A DNA stretch of 64,000 nucleotides from Deltaproteobacteria bacterium (GCA_022843175.1 JALHOE010000011.1:1-64000), one strand, 5' to 3'. Positions 35,306 to 47,797 are shown, counted from the stretch's first letter. Notes: generated by a model not told the origin, from the letters alone. Made by a program: numbers and translations.

Positions 35306-37008
35306 TACTTCTTCCCCTCAGGGGGCGGTGCCTTCGCGCGCTTTTCGATCTCGGGCTTCACACAGAAGAGGACGTACTCGCCCACGGTGTTGACCGGCTT
35401 GAACTCGACGTCCGCGCCCTTGGGCACCGGGCAGCCGGGCTTGTCCCAGCCGCACTCCTCGTCGTCCTTGCACTTGGGGACGGGGGACTTGTCCTTCTCG
35501 TGCTTCTCGAGGATCGAGAAGTCTGCGGGGGTGCCCTTGGCGTAGTACCACCCGAGCGCCGTCATCTGCGCGCCGAGCCGCGGGCTCCGCAGCGCTTCGT
35601 CGATCGCCTCTTTGGCCTTGAGCTCTGTGGGGAGGTGCGTGAGCGCAGTGCCGTATGCGGTGGGCTCGCCGATCGCGAACTTCGTCTTCTCGCTGGCCGG
35701 GAGCTTGTGGAGGAACTCGCGCACCGTGGTCTTGGTCTTGTCGCCGACCTTGCCCATGAGGTCGATGATGCGCATCGCGCCGTCGTAGCGAACCTTCCAG
35801 TTCGGCGACTCGAACAGATCGTAGTAGGCCTTGGTGGCCTGGTCGGGCGGGTAGGCGGTGATGCGCAGCATCGCGCCGTGCTTGACCTCGTCGGGCGCGT
35901 TGCTGCGACCGATCGCGAGGAACACCTTGAGGCCCTCGGGGTTGTTGGTGTCGATGTTTCCCTCGAGCGCGGCGAGCGCGAGGGCGCGGTGCTTCGGCTC
36001 GGCCTTCTCGTCGGAGGCGGTGGCCATGAGCACGTCGACGACGGGCTTGCGACCGACCTGCTTCGCGATCGCGAAGAGGTTGGTGAGTCGCTCGTTGCGC
36101 ACGTCGGACATGTACTTCTTGTAGGTCTCGGGGTTGTCGAGGACCTGCTTGCCGTTGGGCGCCTTCTTGAGCGCCTCGTCGATCTCGCCCTTCACCGCGT
36201 TGACGAAGCCGTCGCCGAGGGAGCTGCGGAGGATCGCCGCGAAGTTCGTGGAGAGCTCGTCGCGGGCGTGCTCGTAGGCTTCTGCCGCGCCCTTGTCGTT
36301 GGCCGGCGGCTTCACGTCGACGACGATGCGAGCGATGGAGTCGAGGCGCTGCGACTTGATCGCCGACGGCGCGCTCAGGAGCGCGGGGAGCTGCTTGGCC
36401 GCGGTGAGCCCTAGCTTGCGGAGCACCTGCTCGACGCCGTAGGCCTGCGCGGAGTTCTCCATGCGGACCTCGAACGCCTGCAGCCGCTTCTCGACCGGCT
36501 CGCCCTTCTTGCCGACCGCCCACTCCGTGAGCGAGACGGTCATCTCGTCCTTGAGCTTCGCGTCGAGGTCGAGTTTGTCGTCGGTGTAGAGCGCGAACGT
36601 CGCGTCCTTGAAGAGGACCGCCGGGTCGCTGAACTTGCCGTCGCCCGCGGTGGCGATCGGCTGTTCGACCTTCGGCTTGAGTCGCAGCCAGGCGCCCTCG
36701 AGGATCTCGCGGCGCTCGGCGACAGGGAGCTTGTTGAGCTCCTCGATCAGGCGCGTGAGGCCGATCGCTTGCCCTCCGCGGCGCGGCATCTCGATCAGCG
36801 ACCACGCCGCTTCGACGCGCAGATCCTTCTCGTACTTGTCGTGGGTGAGCACGGCGACGAGTTTGTCGGGGCCGTTGACCGTCTTCTTCCAGCGCGCGAG
36901 ATCGTCCTTGTTGACGCGGCACGCGGCCGACGCAGCGATCAACAACAGGAGCGCCGCAGCTCGGCCGGCACGCCCTCGCGTCGAGACTCCACCACGCTCG
37001 AAATGCAT
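35305..37008 (-). CDS. helical-repeat lipoprotein of unknown function
   Basis: A 567-residue lipoprotein; the signal ends at ASAAC (Cys near 30). The body is made mostly of amphipathic helix pairs resembling HEAT/ARM repeats (for example LRVEAAWSLIEMPRRGG, KHRALALAALEGNI, WKVRYDGAMRIIDLM), plus a short C-terminal region with paired Cys (CKDDEECGWDKPGC). Likely a periplasmic or outer-membrane scaffold. It is in one unit with the FHA protein. Homologues in related bacteria cannot be checked here. Confidence 0.72.
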   Translation of the reverse strand: MHFERGGVSTRGRAGRAAALLLLIAASAACRVNKDDLARWKKTVNGPDKLVAVLTHDKYEKDLRVEAAWSLIEMPRRGGQAIGLTRLIEELNKLPVAERREILEGAWLRLKPKVEQPIATAGDGKFSDPAVLFKDATFALYTDDKLDLDAKLKDEMTVSLTEWAVGKKGEPVEKRLQAFEVRMENSAQAYGVEQVLRKLGLTAAKQLPALLSAPSAIKSQRLDSIARIVVDVKPPANDKGAAEAYEHARDELSTNFAAILRSSLGDGFVNAVKGEIDEALKKAPNGKQVLDNPETYKKYMSDVRNERLTNLFAIAKQVGRKPVVDVLMATASDEKAEPKHRALALAALEGNIDTNNPEGLKVFLAIGRSNAPDEVKHGAMLRITAYPPDQATKAYYDLFESPNWKVRYDGAMRIIDLMGKVGDKTKTTVREFLHKLPASEKTKFAIGEPTAYGTALTHLPTELKAKEAIDEALRSPRLGAQMTALGWYYAKGTPADFSILEKHEKDKSPVPKCKDDEECGWDKPGCPVPKGADVEFKPVNTVGEYVLFCVKPEIEKRAKAPPPEGKK

Positions 37009-37101
37009 CCGCTGGTTCCTCTGTCGCGATGTAGGCGAGCCACGGATGGTAGTCGGAAGCCTTGGATCCACTCAACCTTTGTGCGCTCGCGTTCCCTCGC
37101 T

Positions 37102-37128
37102 GCCGAGCGCCGAGCGCCGAGCGCCGAG
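37102..37128. repeat. GCCGAGC heptamer repeat
   Basis: Nearly four tandem copies of GCCGAGC, in the divergent region between the HEAT-like lipoprotein and ftsK. Confidence 0.7.
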
Positions 37129-37176
37129 AAGTGCTTCGCCGGGGCGGCCGGCCCGTTTTTTTGCGTTTGTTGGCGT

Positions 37177-37188
37177 CCTACATGTAGG
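37177..37188. promoter_or_regulatory. 12-bp palindrome upstream of ftsK
   Basis: CCTACATGTAGG is a perfect palindrome, AT-rich in its centre, 15 bases before ATG 37203. It could be an operator; the binding protein is unknown. Confidence 0.35.
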
Positions 37189-37202
37189 TACGGATTGCCC
37201 CC

Positions 37203-40112
<2,910 letters not shown>

Positions 40113-40134
40113 ACCGACGATCTGAGCGTCGACA

Positions 40135-41472
40135 TCACATCGCGGACTTGCTCCCGGCGGCGAGCAACGCGTCGATGATCCGCCCGGGATCCGCCTTGTT
40201 GCTCTTCTTGGCCGGCGGCGGCTTCGCGGCCGACTTCTTCGCCGGCGGCGGCGCCGTCGACACGATGCGCACCTCGCTGGTCTCGTAGATCTCGGGCGTC
40301 GCTTGGTCGCTGACGGCGGTGCTCGTCGACTCTGCGACCCCGTGCATCGGGGCCGCCGCTTGCGTGGGCTCGGGCCGGCTGGCGCTGAGGAAGGTGAACG
40401 CGCCGACGACCATCGCGACCGCGCCGCCCACGGCGAAGACGCTCTTGCGACGGCGCTCGACGCGCCGGGAAATGCTCGGGCGCGTGGCGATATCGATGAG
40501 CGACGGCGAGAAGACCCGCTCCGGCTCCGCCGAACGAGTCTCGATCAGGCGCTGCGGATCGGTCGGCTCGGGCGGCAGCACGGCGGGCACCTCATCGCCG
40601 CGCAGCGATGCGCGGGCAGCGCGCGCGGCCTCGAGCATCTCCGCGGCGTCCTGCCACCGCTGGTCGAGCGACATCCGGGTCGCGCGGTCGATCAGCTCGC
40701 ACACCGCGGGCGAGAGGTGGGGCGCCACGACTCGAAGCTGCCGCGCCGGCTTCGTCGCGACGAGAATGAGCAGCTCCTGCGGCGTCTCGGCGGCGTGGAG
40801 GAACTCGCCGGTCGCGAGGTAGAACAGCGTGGCCCCGACGGCGAACAGATCGGTGCGCGGGCCGACCTTGTGCCGATGACCGAGCGCCTGCTCCGGCGAG
40901 ATGAACCCGGGGGTGCCGAACGCGATGCCGGTCTTGGTGCTGAAGAAGCTCTCCTGATCCTCCTCGAGGAGGCGCGCGATGCCGAAGTCGAGGACGCGGA
41001 TCTTCCCGCTCGGGTCCATGAGCAGGTTGTCGGGCTTCAGATCGCGGTGGACGACGCCCGCCGCGTGCGCGACCGCGAGCGCGGCGCAGACCTGCTCGGC
41101 GACGTCGAGGAGCTCGTCGTCATTCATGCGGCGGTCTTGGATCTTGTCGGCGAGCGTCTCGCCCTCGACGAAGTCCATCACCAGGAAGGGCGTGCCGTCC
41201 TCGTCGACGTCGTCGTCCTGCACCTTCACCACGGCGGGATGGTTGATCCGGTTGGCCGCGTAGCCCTCGCCGACGAAGCGCCGGCGGAGCTCGTCGTTGT
41301 CGGCGAGCGACGCGTGGAGCACCTTCACCGCGACGCAGGCGCCGTTGCGATGATGCGAGCGGTACACGGCCGCCATGCCGCCGACGCCCACCAGCTCCTC
41401 GAGCAGCCATTTGCCGCGGAGGGTCTTGCCGAGTCGAGCTTTCGCGCGCTGCTGAAGATGCGAGTCCTGCAT
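40135..41472 (-). CDS. Hanks-type Ser/Thr protein kinase with C-terminal anchor
   Basis: A 445-residue kinase. The kinase domain (about 20-290) has GVGGMAAVY, Lys50 (VAVKVL), HRDLKPDN (142-149), DFG (162-164) and GTPGFISPEQ, so it should be active. A basic stretch and one membrane helix (SVFAVGGAVAMVVGAFTFL, about residue 345-365) lead to a Ser/Pro/Lys-rich tail outside. It lies after the DFA kinase-like gene in the FHA operon, after a gap of about 134 bases. The sensing tail has no PASTA domain. Confidence 0.9.
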   Translation of the reverse strand: MQDSHLQQRAKARLGKTLRGKWLLEELVGVGGMAAVYRSHHRNGACVAVKVLHASLADNDELRRRFVGEGYAANRINHPAVVKVQDDDVDEDGTPFLVMDFVEGETLADKIQDRRMNDDELLDVAEQVCAALAVAHAAGVVHRDLKPDNLLMDPSGKIRVLDFGIARLLEEDQESFFSTKTGIAFGTPGFISPEQALGHRHKVGPRTDLFAVGATLFYLATGEFLHAAETPQELLILVATKPARQLRVVAPHLSPAVCELIDRATRMSLDQRWQDAAEMLEAARAARASLRGDEVPAVLPPEPTDPQRLIETRSAEPERVFSPSLIDIATRPSISRRVERRRKSVFAVGGAVAMVVGAFTFLSASRPEPTQAAAPMHGVAESTSTAVSDQATPEIYETSEVRIVSTAPPPAKKSAAKPPPAKKSNKADPGRIIDALLAAGSKSAM

Positions 41473-41606
41473 GTTCTGGTTGGCTTCATCGCAACTCGGG
41501 GGCCACTCCCCGGCGCGTGCTCGCACCGTGCTTCGCTGACACCGCCCGCACAGACCGTGACCACGCGGTTCGTTGGGGACGGCCAGGCTCCGCTCGCGCT
41601 GCCCAC

Positions 41607-42812
41607 CTATCGCATGCGCGCGAGCGCGTCGGACGCCGTGGCCGGACGCTCGCTCGCGCTCGCCAGGCAGTCCGCCGCGAGCGCTTGCAGCGAGGCGTCC
41701 GTGCCGGGCAGCTCGGCGAGGATCTTCCCGAGCGCGAACACGTCGTCGCGCGGATCGTAGGGGGCGCCGCCGAGTCGTTCCGGCGAGACGTACCCGGCGC
41801 TGCCCGGCGTCGCGGGCTCGCCGACGGTCCGCGCGAGCGCGAAGTCGCCGAGCCACACGTCGCCGTCGTCGTCGAACAGCACGTTGGCCGGCTTGAGATC
41901 GCCGTGCACCCAGCCGTCGCGGTGGATGTCGGCGAGCGTCTCGACGAGGCGGCGCAGCCAGCGGGCGTGCCCGAGCGGGCCCCCAGCGCGCAGCCGCGCG
42001 CGCAGGCTTCCGCCGCCGGCCCAGGCCATTGCCAGCCAGCCCTCCTCGGGATCGACGTCGTAGATCGGCACGACCCCGGCGCCGCGGAACCGCACCGCGA
42101 TGCGCGCCTCGTGGGCGAGGAAGGCGCGCGCCGTGGAGCGCTGGTGGGCGAGCTTGAGGGCGACGGTGCGCTCGATGGCGCCGATGGCCGACCGCGCCTG
42201 ATAGACGACGCCCGACCCGCCGCGCGCGACCTCGCGCACCAGCGTGAAGGGGAGCGCCGGTCCGTCGACGAGGAGGGTGGCTCCGAACGACGCGACGACG
42301 CTCTCCGCGCCGCGGCCGAGGCGCACGCGGAGTCGCTCCCACCGCTCGCGGGCGCCCGGCGCGTCGATGTCGTCGCGGAGCGCGTCGGAGAGGAGTTTGA
42401 GCGCGAGATCGAGCTCCTCGGGCGTGGCCGGTCCGTCGGTGCCGTCGCACAGGAGATCGGCGCGCAGGATCTTGGCCGCGGTGGAGTGGGCGCGGCGGAG
42501 CTGCTCGCACGCACGTGCGCGATCGCCGCGCGCGACGAGCACGTCGGCGATGAGCAGGACGAGCTCGTCCCACCCGCGCGTGTGCGGCGGCTCCTCGGGG
42601 AGCGAGAGCAGGATCGCGTCGAGGACATGGCCCTCGTCCGCGGAGTCGCGCGCGTTGCGGAGCGCGACGAGCGCGTCGTCGAAGCGAGCCTCGGCGACGG
42701 CGTGCCCCGCGCGCATCGGCGCGGTCTCGATCGCCACGGGCGGCGGCTCCGGCGTCTCGGTGGCGGGCTGCTTCTTGGCGAAGAGCCCGCGCAGCTTCGC
42801 GAGCCAGCTCAC
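41607..42812 (-). CDS. Ser/Thr kinase-like protein with DFA in place of DFG
   Basis: A 401-residue protein. The first 180 residues are helical, TPR-like. The kinase domain (about 190-400) has the Gly-rich ARGGSGVVY, Lys220 (VALKLA) and catalytic-loop HGDLKPAN (303-310) but DFA (323-325) replaces the magnesium-binding DFG. The Asp is kept, so activity is uncertain. It starts at GTG 42812, overlapping the FHA gene stop (GTGA). It has no membrane segment. It is likely to act with the FHA-TPR protein. Confidence 0.82.
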   Translation of the reverse strand: MSWLAKLRGLFAKKQPATETPEPPPVAIETAPMRAGHAVAEARFDDALVALRNARDSADEGHVLDAILLSLPEEPPHTRGWDELVLLIADVLVARGDRARACEQLRRAHSTAAKILRADLLCDGTDGPATPEELDLALKLLSDALRDDIDAPGARERWERLRVRLGRGAESVVASFGATLLVDGPALPFTLVREVARGGSGVVYQARSAIGAIERTVALKLAHQRSTARAFLAHEARIAVRFRGAGVVPIYDVDPEEGWLAMAWAGGGSLRARLRAGGPLGHARWLRRLVETLADIHRDGWVHGDLKPANVLFDDDGDVWLGDFALARTVGEPATPGSAGYVSPERLGGAPYDPRDDVFALGKILAELPGTDASLQALAADCLASASERPATASDALARMR

Positions 42813-43993
42813 GTGCGCTCGGGAGGCGGCGTGACCACGCGGAGCAGCAACTGGCCGCCGTGAACGTCGAACAGCTCGTCGCCGATGAGGAGCTGGATCG
42901 TGCCCTCGACGCGCAGATCGCCGAGGATCACCGACTGACCACGCGGGAGCTTGAGCTCGAGCCAGCCGTCGGCGGTGTTCTCGATCGTCGCGCGCCGCGG
43001 GCCGAGCTCGATCGGTCCGAGCGGGAGCCACACCACCCGGCCGGGGAGCTCGACGATGAGGCCGCCGGTGTCGGCGGGGCGGACCTTGAGCGGCAGCGCG
43101 TTGCCGATGAGCAGGTCGAGGCCGATGCCGACCGGCAGCGTCTCGACGCGCGCGCCGCGGAGCGTGGTGCCGTTCTTTCCGCCGAGATCGCGCACGACCG
43201 GATCGGCGCCGTCGGGTCGCTCGAACTCGAGGTGGCGCCGCGACACCACCGGCGCCGGCACGCGCAGATCGCAGTCGCTGCGGCCGAGCACCACCGGGTT
43301 GCCGGGGACCAGCTCCATCACCCGACTGTCGACGGAGACGAACGGCTGCTGCGGCCGGCGCGCGAGCAAACCCGAGAGCAGCGCGCGCAGGTCCTCGACC
43401 TCTTCTTCGGCGAGCGCGTTGCGCAGGAGGTCGTGCGCGTCCCTTCGGCGGCCAATCGCGATGAGATCGCGCGCCTCTTCGAAGCGCATCGCGCGGCGCA
43501 CCTTGGACTCCTCGGCGCGGCGCTGGCGGCTGACGGCCTCTTCGAGCTTGCCGACCGCGCCGGCGTCGGCGAGCGCGGCGATTTCGCCGTCCAGATCGCC
43601 GGCCGCACGGAGCGCCCGCGCGGCGAGCTCGTTCTCGCCGAGCTCACGCAACGCGCGCCCCGCCTCGACGAGCTCGCGGCGACGGATCGCGGGATCGAGG
43701 CCGCCCGCCTCGGCGCGGTCGAGGATGAACTGCGCGCGGGCCTTCCACGCTTGCTGACGCGCCGGATCGCCGCGCGGGGCGAGCGCGGTGGCCTGCGCGA
43801 GGAGGAGCGCGCGCCGGTGTGGCTCGAGCTCACCCTGCGCCCGCAGCAACATCACGCGCACGGCGTCGGCGTAGCGACCGGCCTGGCTGTACGCGGCGCA
43901 CGCCGTCTCGAGGTCGCCACGTTGCTCGGCGCCGCGCGCCGTCTTCACGGCCTCGGGCGAGAACCACGTTCGCAGGCGCGTCGAGAGCGACAT
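42809..43993 (-). CDS. TPR-FHA protein
   Basis: A 394-residue protein. Residues 1-215 are Ala/Arg-rich helical repeats of TPR type. Residues 220-310 form an FHA domain (VVLGRSDCDLRV, VVSRRHLEFE, DLGGKNGTTLRG). The last 80 residues are beta-rich (IELGPRRATIENT, LPRGQSVILGDLRVEG) and may be a second, worn FHA-like domain. It should bind a phosphorylated partner, perhaps the neighbouring kinase. It is co-translated with that gene. Confidence 0.83.
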   Translation of the reverse strand: MSLSTRLRTWFSPEAVKTARGAEQRGDLETACAAYSQAGRYADAVRVMLLRAQGELEPHRRALLLAQATALAPRGDPARQQAWKARAQFILDRAEAGGLDPAIRRRELVEAGRALRELGENELAARALRAAGDLDGEIAALADAGAVGKLEEAVSRQRRAEESKVRRAMRFEEARDLIAIGRRRDAHDLLRNALAEEEVEDLRALLSGLLARRPQQPFVSVDSRVMELVPGNPVVLGRSDCDLRVPAPVVSRRHLEFERPDGADPVVRDLGGKNGTTLRGARVETLPVGIGLDLLIGNALPLKVRPADTGGLIVELPGRVVWLPLGPIELGPRRATIENTADGWLELKLPRGQSVILGDLRVEGTIQLLIGDELFDVHGGQLLLRVVTPPPERT

Positions 43994-44011
43994 CGTTGCG
44001 GGGAGGCAAGG

Positions 44012-45148
44012 CTATCGCGATGCGCGATGCGCGAACAGGCCGAGCGCGACGAGCACGGCCGTGACGCCGACGAACAGGCCCGTGTGCGCTCGTTTACCCG
44101 GGTGTTTCTCTGATCGAGCAAGCCCGATCGGCCCGATGCGAGGCAGCTTTTCGAAGGGCAGAGCGCTCGCCTCGGCGAGCGCCGCCGAGCCCTCCTGGGC
44201 GAACCGGACGTCGGGATGGTTCACCCGGAGGAGGTCGTCGATGCGCGGACAGCCGCTCTCGGCCTCGTCGAGGAGGCCGGTCGCCGACAGCTCTCCGAGC
44301 GGGGTGGGCCAGCGGGCGGGCATGGCCTGCTCGCCGCGCACGCAGGTGGTGAAGCCCCGAAGGATGGCGGTCGCGGTGCGCTGGCCGATCGCCGAGAACA
44401 GCGGCTCGCGCGAGAGGGCAGCCGCCCGCGCGGCGCGCGAGATCTCACCGAGCCGCGCGAGCGCCGAGGACGCGTCGCCCGCGGTCGCCACGGCGAGGGG
44501 CAGATCGGAGAGCAGCACGGAGAGCGCGTCGACGCCGCCCCGCGCGAGGGCCCGGCCGCGCTCGGCCTCGGTCGCCACGGTGACCTCGCCGCCCATGATC
44601 GGCCCGCCGTCCACGATCAGCACCGGCACCGGCGCCCTGCCGTCGAGCTGGAAGGTCAGCGCGGCGGGCTCGTGGTCCCGAGTGGGATCGACGTTGACCA
44701 CGATGGGCGCGCCGGTCTCGATCCACGTCGCGAGGCCGGCGACGCGGTGCGGCCCCCACGTGCTGCGGGTCGAGAGCGCGACGCGCACGCGGCCCGCCGT
44801 GACGGGGACGTGCGCCGGGTTGGTGGTGAGCGGCGCGGCGATGAAGCGATCGCCCCGCACGACCGCGACGAAGCGCACGGTGCCCGCCTTCGTGATCTCG
44901 GCCGTGACGCGGCCCCGCGGACCGCCGAGGGTCAGCGGCTTGTCGTCGAGCTCGATGCGAAAGGCGATCAGCTCGGGGGGCGCCCTCCCCTCTTCGCGGG
45001 CGCGGAGCACTCCGCCGGCATCGACGGCGCACGGCGCGCCCGAGACGCGCGCGGTGAGCGCGACGATGGCCACGCCGCGACCGACGTCGACGAAGGTGGT
45101 CTCGTTCGCGATCGTGCACGGCGGCAGCGACATGGCGAGGACACCCAT
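44012..45148 (-). CDS. membrane-anchored exported protein of unknown function
   Basis: A 378-residue protein. It has a weak N-terminal signal (MGVLAMSLPPCTIA), a long beta-rich outer part with no motif I recognise (TFVDVGRGVAIVALTARV, VPVTAGRVRVALS), and a C-terminal helix (GLFVGVTAVLVALGLFA). TTG 45172 is an alternative start that gives a longer signal peptide. It runs into the FHA-kinase genes with an 18-base gap. It is tightly divergent from the metallophosphatase cytochrome. Confidence 0.6.
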   Translation of the reverse strand: MGVLAMSLPPCTIANETTFVDVGRGVAIVALTARVSGAPCAVDAGGVLRAREEGRAPPELIAFRIELDDKPLTLGGPRGRVTAEITKAGTVRFVAVVRGDRFIAAPLTTNPAHVPVTAGRVRVALSTRSTWGPHRVAGLATWIETGAPIVVNVDPTRDHEPAALTFQLDGRAPVPVLIVDGGPIMGGEVTVATEAERGRALARGGVDALSVLLSDLPLAVATAGDASSALARLGEISRAARAAALSREPLFSAIGQRTATAILRGFTTCVRGEQAMPARWPTPLGELSATGLLDEAESGCPRIDDLLRVNHPDVRFAQEGSAALAEASALPFEKLPRIGPIGLARSEKHPGKRAHTGLFVGVTAVLVALGLFAHRASR

Positions 45149-45185
45149 GGACAGAAGCGCGCCGCGGGACAAGACTCCGCCCGGA

Positions 45186-46886
45186 ATGCCCCCCCGGACG
45201 CTCGCCCGAGGACCGCGCGCCGCGTTCGCCGTCGCGCTCTCGACCTTCGCGTTGCTCAGCGCCTGCAACGGCTGCCGGGCAGGCGCGGGCAAGGGCGACG
45301 GCGGCCCCGCGGTCTCCGAGTCCGCCGCGCCCACGCTGCGCGTCTACGTCCTTTCCGATCTCGCCGGCGCGCTCGAGCCCTGCGGCTGCCAGAAGGACAT
45401 GCTCGGCGGCGTCGACCACTTCGGCGCGCTCGTCGAGAAAGAGCGCTCCAAGGCCAAGGACTCGGTGGTCGTGAGCGTCGGCCCCACCTTCTTCATGGAC
45501 GAGGTGATCAAGCCCGAGCGCCTCGAGCAGGAGACGTGGAAGGCCGAGGCGATCGCCGCGGGCCTCAAGCCGTCGGGGCTCATCGCGTTCACGCCCGGCA
45601 AGAACGACTGGGCCGCGGGCGCGCCGGTCCTCTCCAAGCTCCGCGAGGCGTGCGGCGCCCCGCTCATCGCGGCGAACGTCTCGGGCGAGGCGAGCGCGGG
45701 CGCCGTCGCGCAGTCGATCAAGGAGATCGGCGGCGTGAAGGTCGCCTTCCTCGGCGTCTCGCTGCCGAAGTCGAGCAAGGGCAGCATCGAGGGCCTCACC
45801 GTCGACGACGCCGCCAAGGCGCTCTCGGCGGCGGCGAAGAAGGCTCGGAAGGACGGCGCGCGAATCGTCATCGGCACCGCGGCGCTCGAGCGCGGCGACG
45901 CCATCCGCGCCGCCGAGGCCGCGCCCGAGCTCGACGTGCTCGCCATCGGCTCGCCCTACGCCGAGGGCGAGGCGAACAGCACGCCCAAGCCGCCGCGCTT
46001 CGTCGGTCCGGTGCTCGTGGTGCAGGCGTCCAATCACCTCACCCGCGTCGCGGTCGTCGATCTGTTCGTCCGCGGCGACGGCCGCTTCGCCGACGGCAGC
46101 GGCCTCGCGCACGCCGCCGAGGTCACCGACCTCGAGACCCAGATCGACGATCTGCAGAAGCGTATCGCCAACTGGGAGAAGGACCCGGCGGTGCCCAAGA
46201 GCGATCTCGACGCGCAGAAGAAGCGCCTCGAGGTCATGCGCGACAAGCTGGCGAAGGCCAAGGTGCCGCCGGCCACGCCCACCGGCTCGTTCCTTCGCTA
46301 CGAGCTGGTCGAGGTGCGCGACAAGCTCGGCCGCGAGAAGACCGCGCACGACGCGATGAAGGCCTACTACACGCGCGTCAACGCGTTCAACAAGGACAAG
46401 TTCAAGGACAAGAAGGCGCCGCCGCCGCCCAAGGGCGAGCCCTTCTTCGTGGGGCAGGAGTCGTGCACGCCCTGCCACACCGCCACCGTCGACGTGTGGA
46501 AGAAGACGGGCCACTCGCACGCCTACAAGACGCTCGTCGAAGAGTCGAAGGAGTTCAACCTCGACTGCGTCGGCTGCCACGTCACCGGCTACGACAAACC
46601 GGGCGGCTCCACGGTGACCGACGTCGTGTCGCCGAACCTCAAGGACGTGCAGTGCGAGTCGTGTCACGGCGGCGGCAGCGAGCACGTCAAGGACCCGACG
46701 ATCGCGATGCCGATCAGCGATCCAGGCGAGAACGTCTGCATCGGCTGCCACCACCCGCCGCACACCGACGTGTTCGACTACAAGGCGCGCAAGGACAAGG
46801 TCCTCGGCCCCGGCCACGGCAAGCCCGGCGCGCAACCGAACAACGACCCGCCCAAGGGCTGGAAACCGCCGAAGCCGCGGTTTTAG
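45186..46886 (+). CDS. metallophosphatase-like, tetraheme cytochrome lipoprotein
   Basis: A 566-residue lipoprotein (lipobox LLSAC, Cys near 27). Residues 50-290 resemble the calcineurin-like 5'-nucleotidase fold (YVLSDLAGALEPCGC, LGGVDHFGALVEKE, GKNDWAAG), but several metal-ligand motifs are weak. A coiled coil (TDLETQIDDLQKRIANWEK) leads to a cytochrome c554-like domain with CTPCH, CVGCH, CESCH and CIGCH. Similar two-part proteins occur in other multiheme-rich bacteria. The likely place is the periplasm or cell surface. A hexamer tract begins just after the stop. Confidence 0.8.
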   Translation: MPPRTLARGPRAAFAVALSTFALLSACNGCRAGAGKGDGGPAVSESAAPTLRVYVLSDLAGALEPCGCQKDMLGGVDHFGALVEKERSKAKDSVVVSVGPTFFMDEVIKPERLEQETWKAEAIAAGLKPSGLIAFTPGKNDWAAGAPVLSKLREACGAPLIAANVSGEASAGAVAQSIKEIGGVKVAFLGVSLPKSSKGSIEGLTVDDAAKALSAAAKKARKDGARIVIGTAALERGDAIRAAEAAPELDVLAIGSPYAEGEANSTPKPPRFVGPVLVVQASNHLTRVAVVDLFVRGDGRFADGSGLAHAAEVTDLETQIDDLQKRIANWEKDPAVPKSDLDAQKKRLEVMRDKLAKAKVPPATPTGSFLRYELVEVRDKLGREKTAHDAMKAYYTRVNAFNKDKFKDKKAPPPPKGEPFFVGQESCTPCHTATVDVWKKTGHSHAYKTLVEESKEFNLDCVGCHVTGYDKPGGSTVTDVVSPNLKDVQCESCHGGGSEHVKDPTIAMPISDPGENVCIGCHHPPHTDVFDYKARKDKVLGPGHGKPGAQPNNDPPKGWKPPKPRF

Positions 46887-46888
46887 GA

Positions 46889-46975
46889 CGCGTTCGCGTC
46901 TGCGTTCGCGTTCGCGTCTGCGTTCGCGTTCGCGTCTGCGTCCGCGGGAGCGTCCGCGTGCGCGTCCGCGTCGCG
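46889..46975. repeat. hexamer tract C (GCGTTC/GCGTCT)
   Basis: About fourteen units of GCGTTC, GCGTCT and worn variants begin three bases after the cytochrome stop. Read on the minus strand this is GAACGC/AGACGC, the same family as the other tracts but inverted relative to tract D at 47601. The right end decays into GCGTCC-type units. Confidence 0.85.
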
Positions 46976-47051
46976 GGCGAGTCTGCGATTCGCGTCGGCG
47001 TCGTGCTGGTGAACGTGGGCCGACGTTGCCAGCGCCGGCCCACACCGCGCC

Positions 47052-47369
47052 TTACCGCGCGTTCTTGAACAGCACCGCCCGCGCGCGCGACATGCGGTCG
47101 CGGAGCGCGGGATCGAGCGGCGCGATCCAACCCCACGCCGCGCCGGTGTCGAACGCGCCGATCGCCTCCTGCATCGAGCCTGCGCCGCCGTGGTAGTGCG
47201 CCGCGCGGTTCTTCCCGCGGCTGTAGCTACCCTCGGCGATTCGCAGCGGCACCGCGCTCAGCGCGCGCTCGGCTTGGTCGGCGAGGTTCGGGCTGCGCTT
47301 GCGGAGCTCGTGGACGAGGGGCGCAGCGGCGCGGATGATCTCGAGGACGTCGTCGTAGATTCGCAACAT
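47052..47369 (-). CDS. four-helix bundle protein (S23/IVP-like)
   Basis: A 105-residue all-helical protein resembling the S23 or intervening-sequence four-helix bundle family: ALSAVPLRIAEGSYSRGKNR is the typical conserved heart. Relatives are often encoded in 23S rRNA insertions or near repeats, and their role is unclear. Here the gene lies between inverted hexamer tracts and near a copy of the 24-base hairpin. ATG 47369 is followed by MLRIYDDVLEIIR. Confidence 0.8.
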   Translation of the reverse strand: MLRIYDDVLEIIRAAAPLVHELRKRSPNLADQAERALSAVPLRIAEGSYSRGKNRAAHYHGGAGSMQEAIGAFDTGAAWGWIAPLDPALRDRMSRARAVLFKNAR

Positions 47370-47600
47370 GAGGTGACTCCTTGGCAACCCGAACCGAGCC
47401 ACTCTCGGCGGGCGCCCTCGCCCCCCGCCGGCGCGCGCAGGGTCGGTCAAGGGCGAGGAGCGCAGCGACGAGGCGCCGAAGGCGCGAACCCTTGACCGAC
47501 CCGAGCACGCCGGCAGGATCGAAGGGCCCGCGGAGAGAGCCCCATCGGGTCAGGCGCTCGCTGACGCGCGCGCCTATCACGCCGCGATCACGCCGACACA
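47370..47600. other. gene-free stretch with a 24-bp hairpin
   Basis: No convincing gene is seen in the 428 bases from 47370 to 47797. The left part is ordinary GC-rich sequence with the hairpin at 47552-47575, and the right part is hexamer tract D. A long plus-strand frame across it is Asp-Ala/Asn-Ala repeat read-through and has no good start. Confidence 0.6.
47552..47575. repeat. 24-bp dispersed hairpin, copy 2
   Basis: Identical in all 24 bases to copy 1 at 11895-11918 (arms AGGCGC/GCGCCT, loop TGAC). It lies just before hexamer tract D. Confidence 0.75.
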
Positions 47601-47793
<193 letters not shown>

Positions 47794-47797
47794 GTTC

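Noticed and set aside
37139-37162. Rho-independent terminator (GC stem followed by a T-run) before ftsK
   Set aside because: No plus-strand gene ends upstream, and the stem is imperfect and not next to the T-run.
41490-41505. Sigma-54 box before the kinase at 41472 (TGGCCCCCGAGTTGCG)
   Set aside because: The -12 core is TTGCG and the spacing to ATG is 19, not 14-15. It may be chance.
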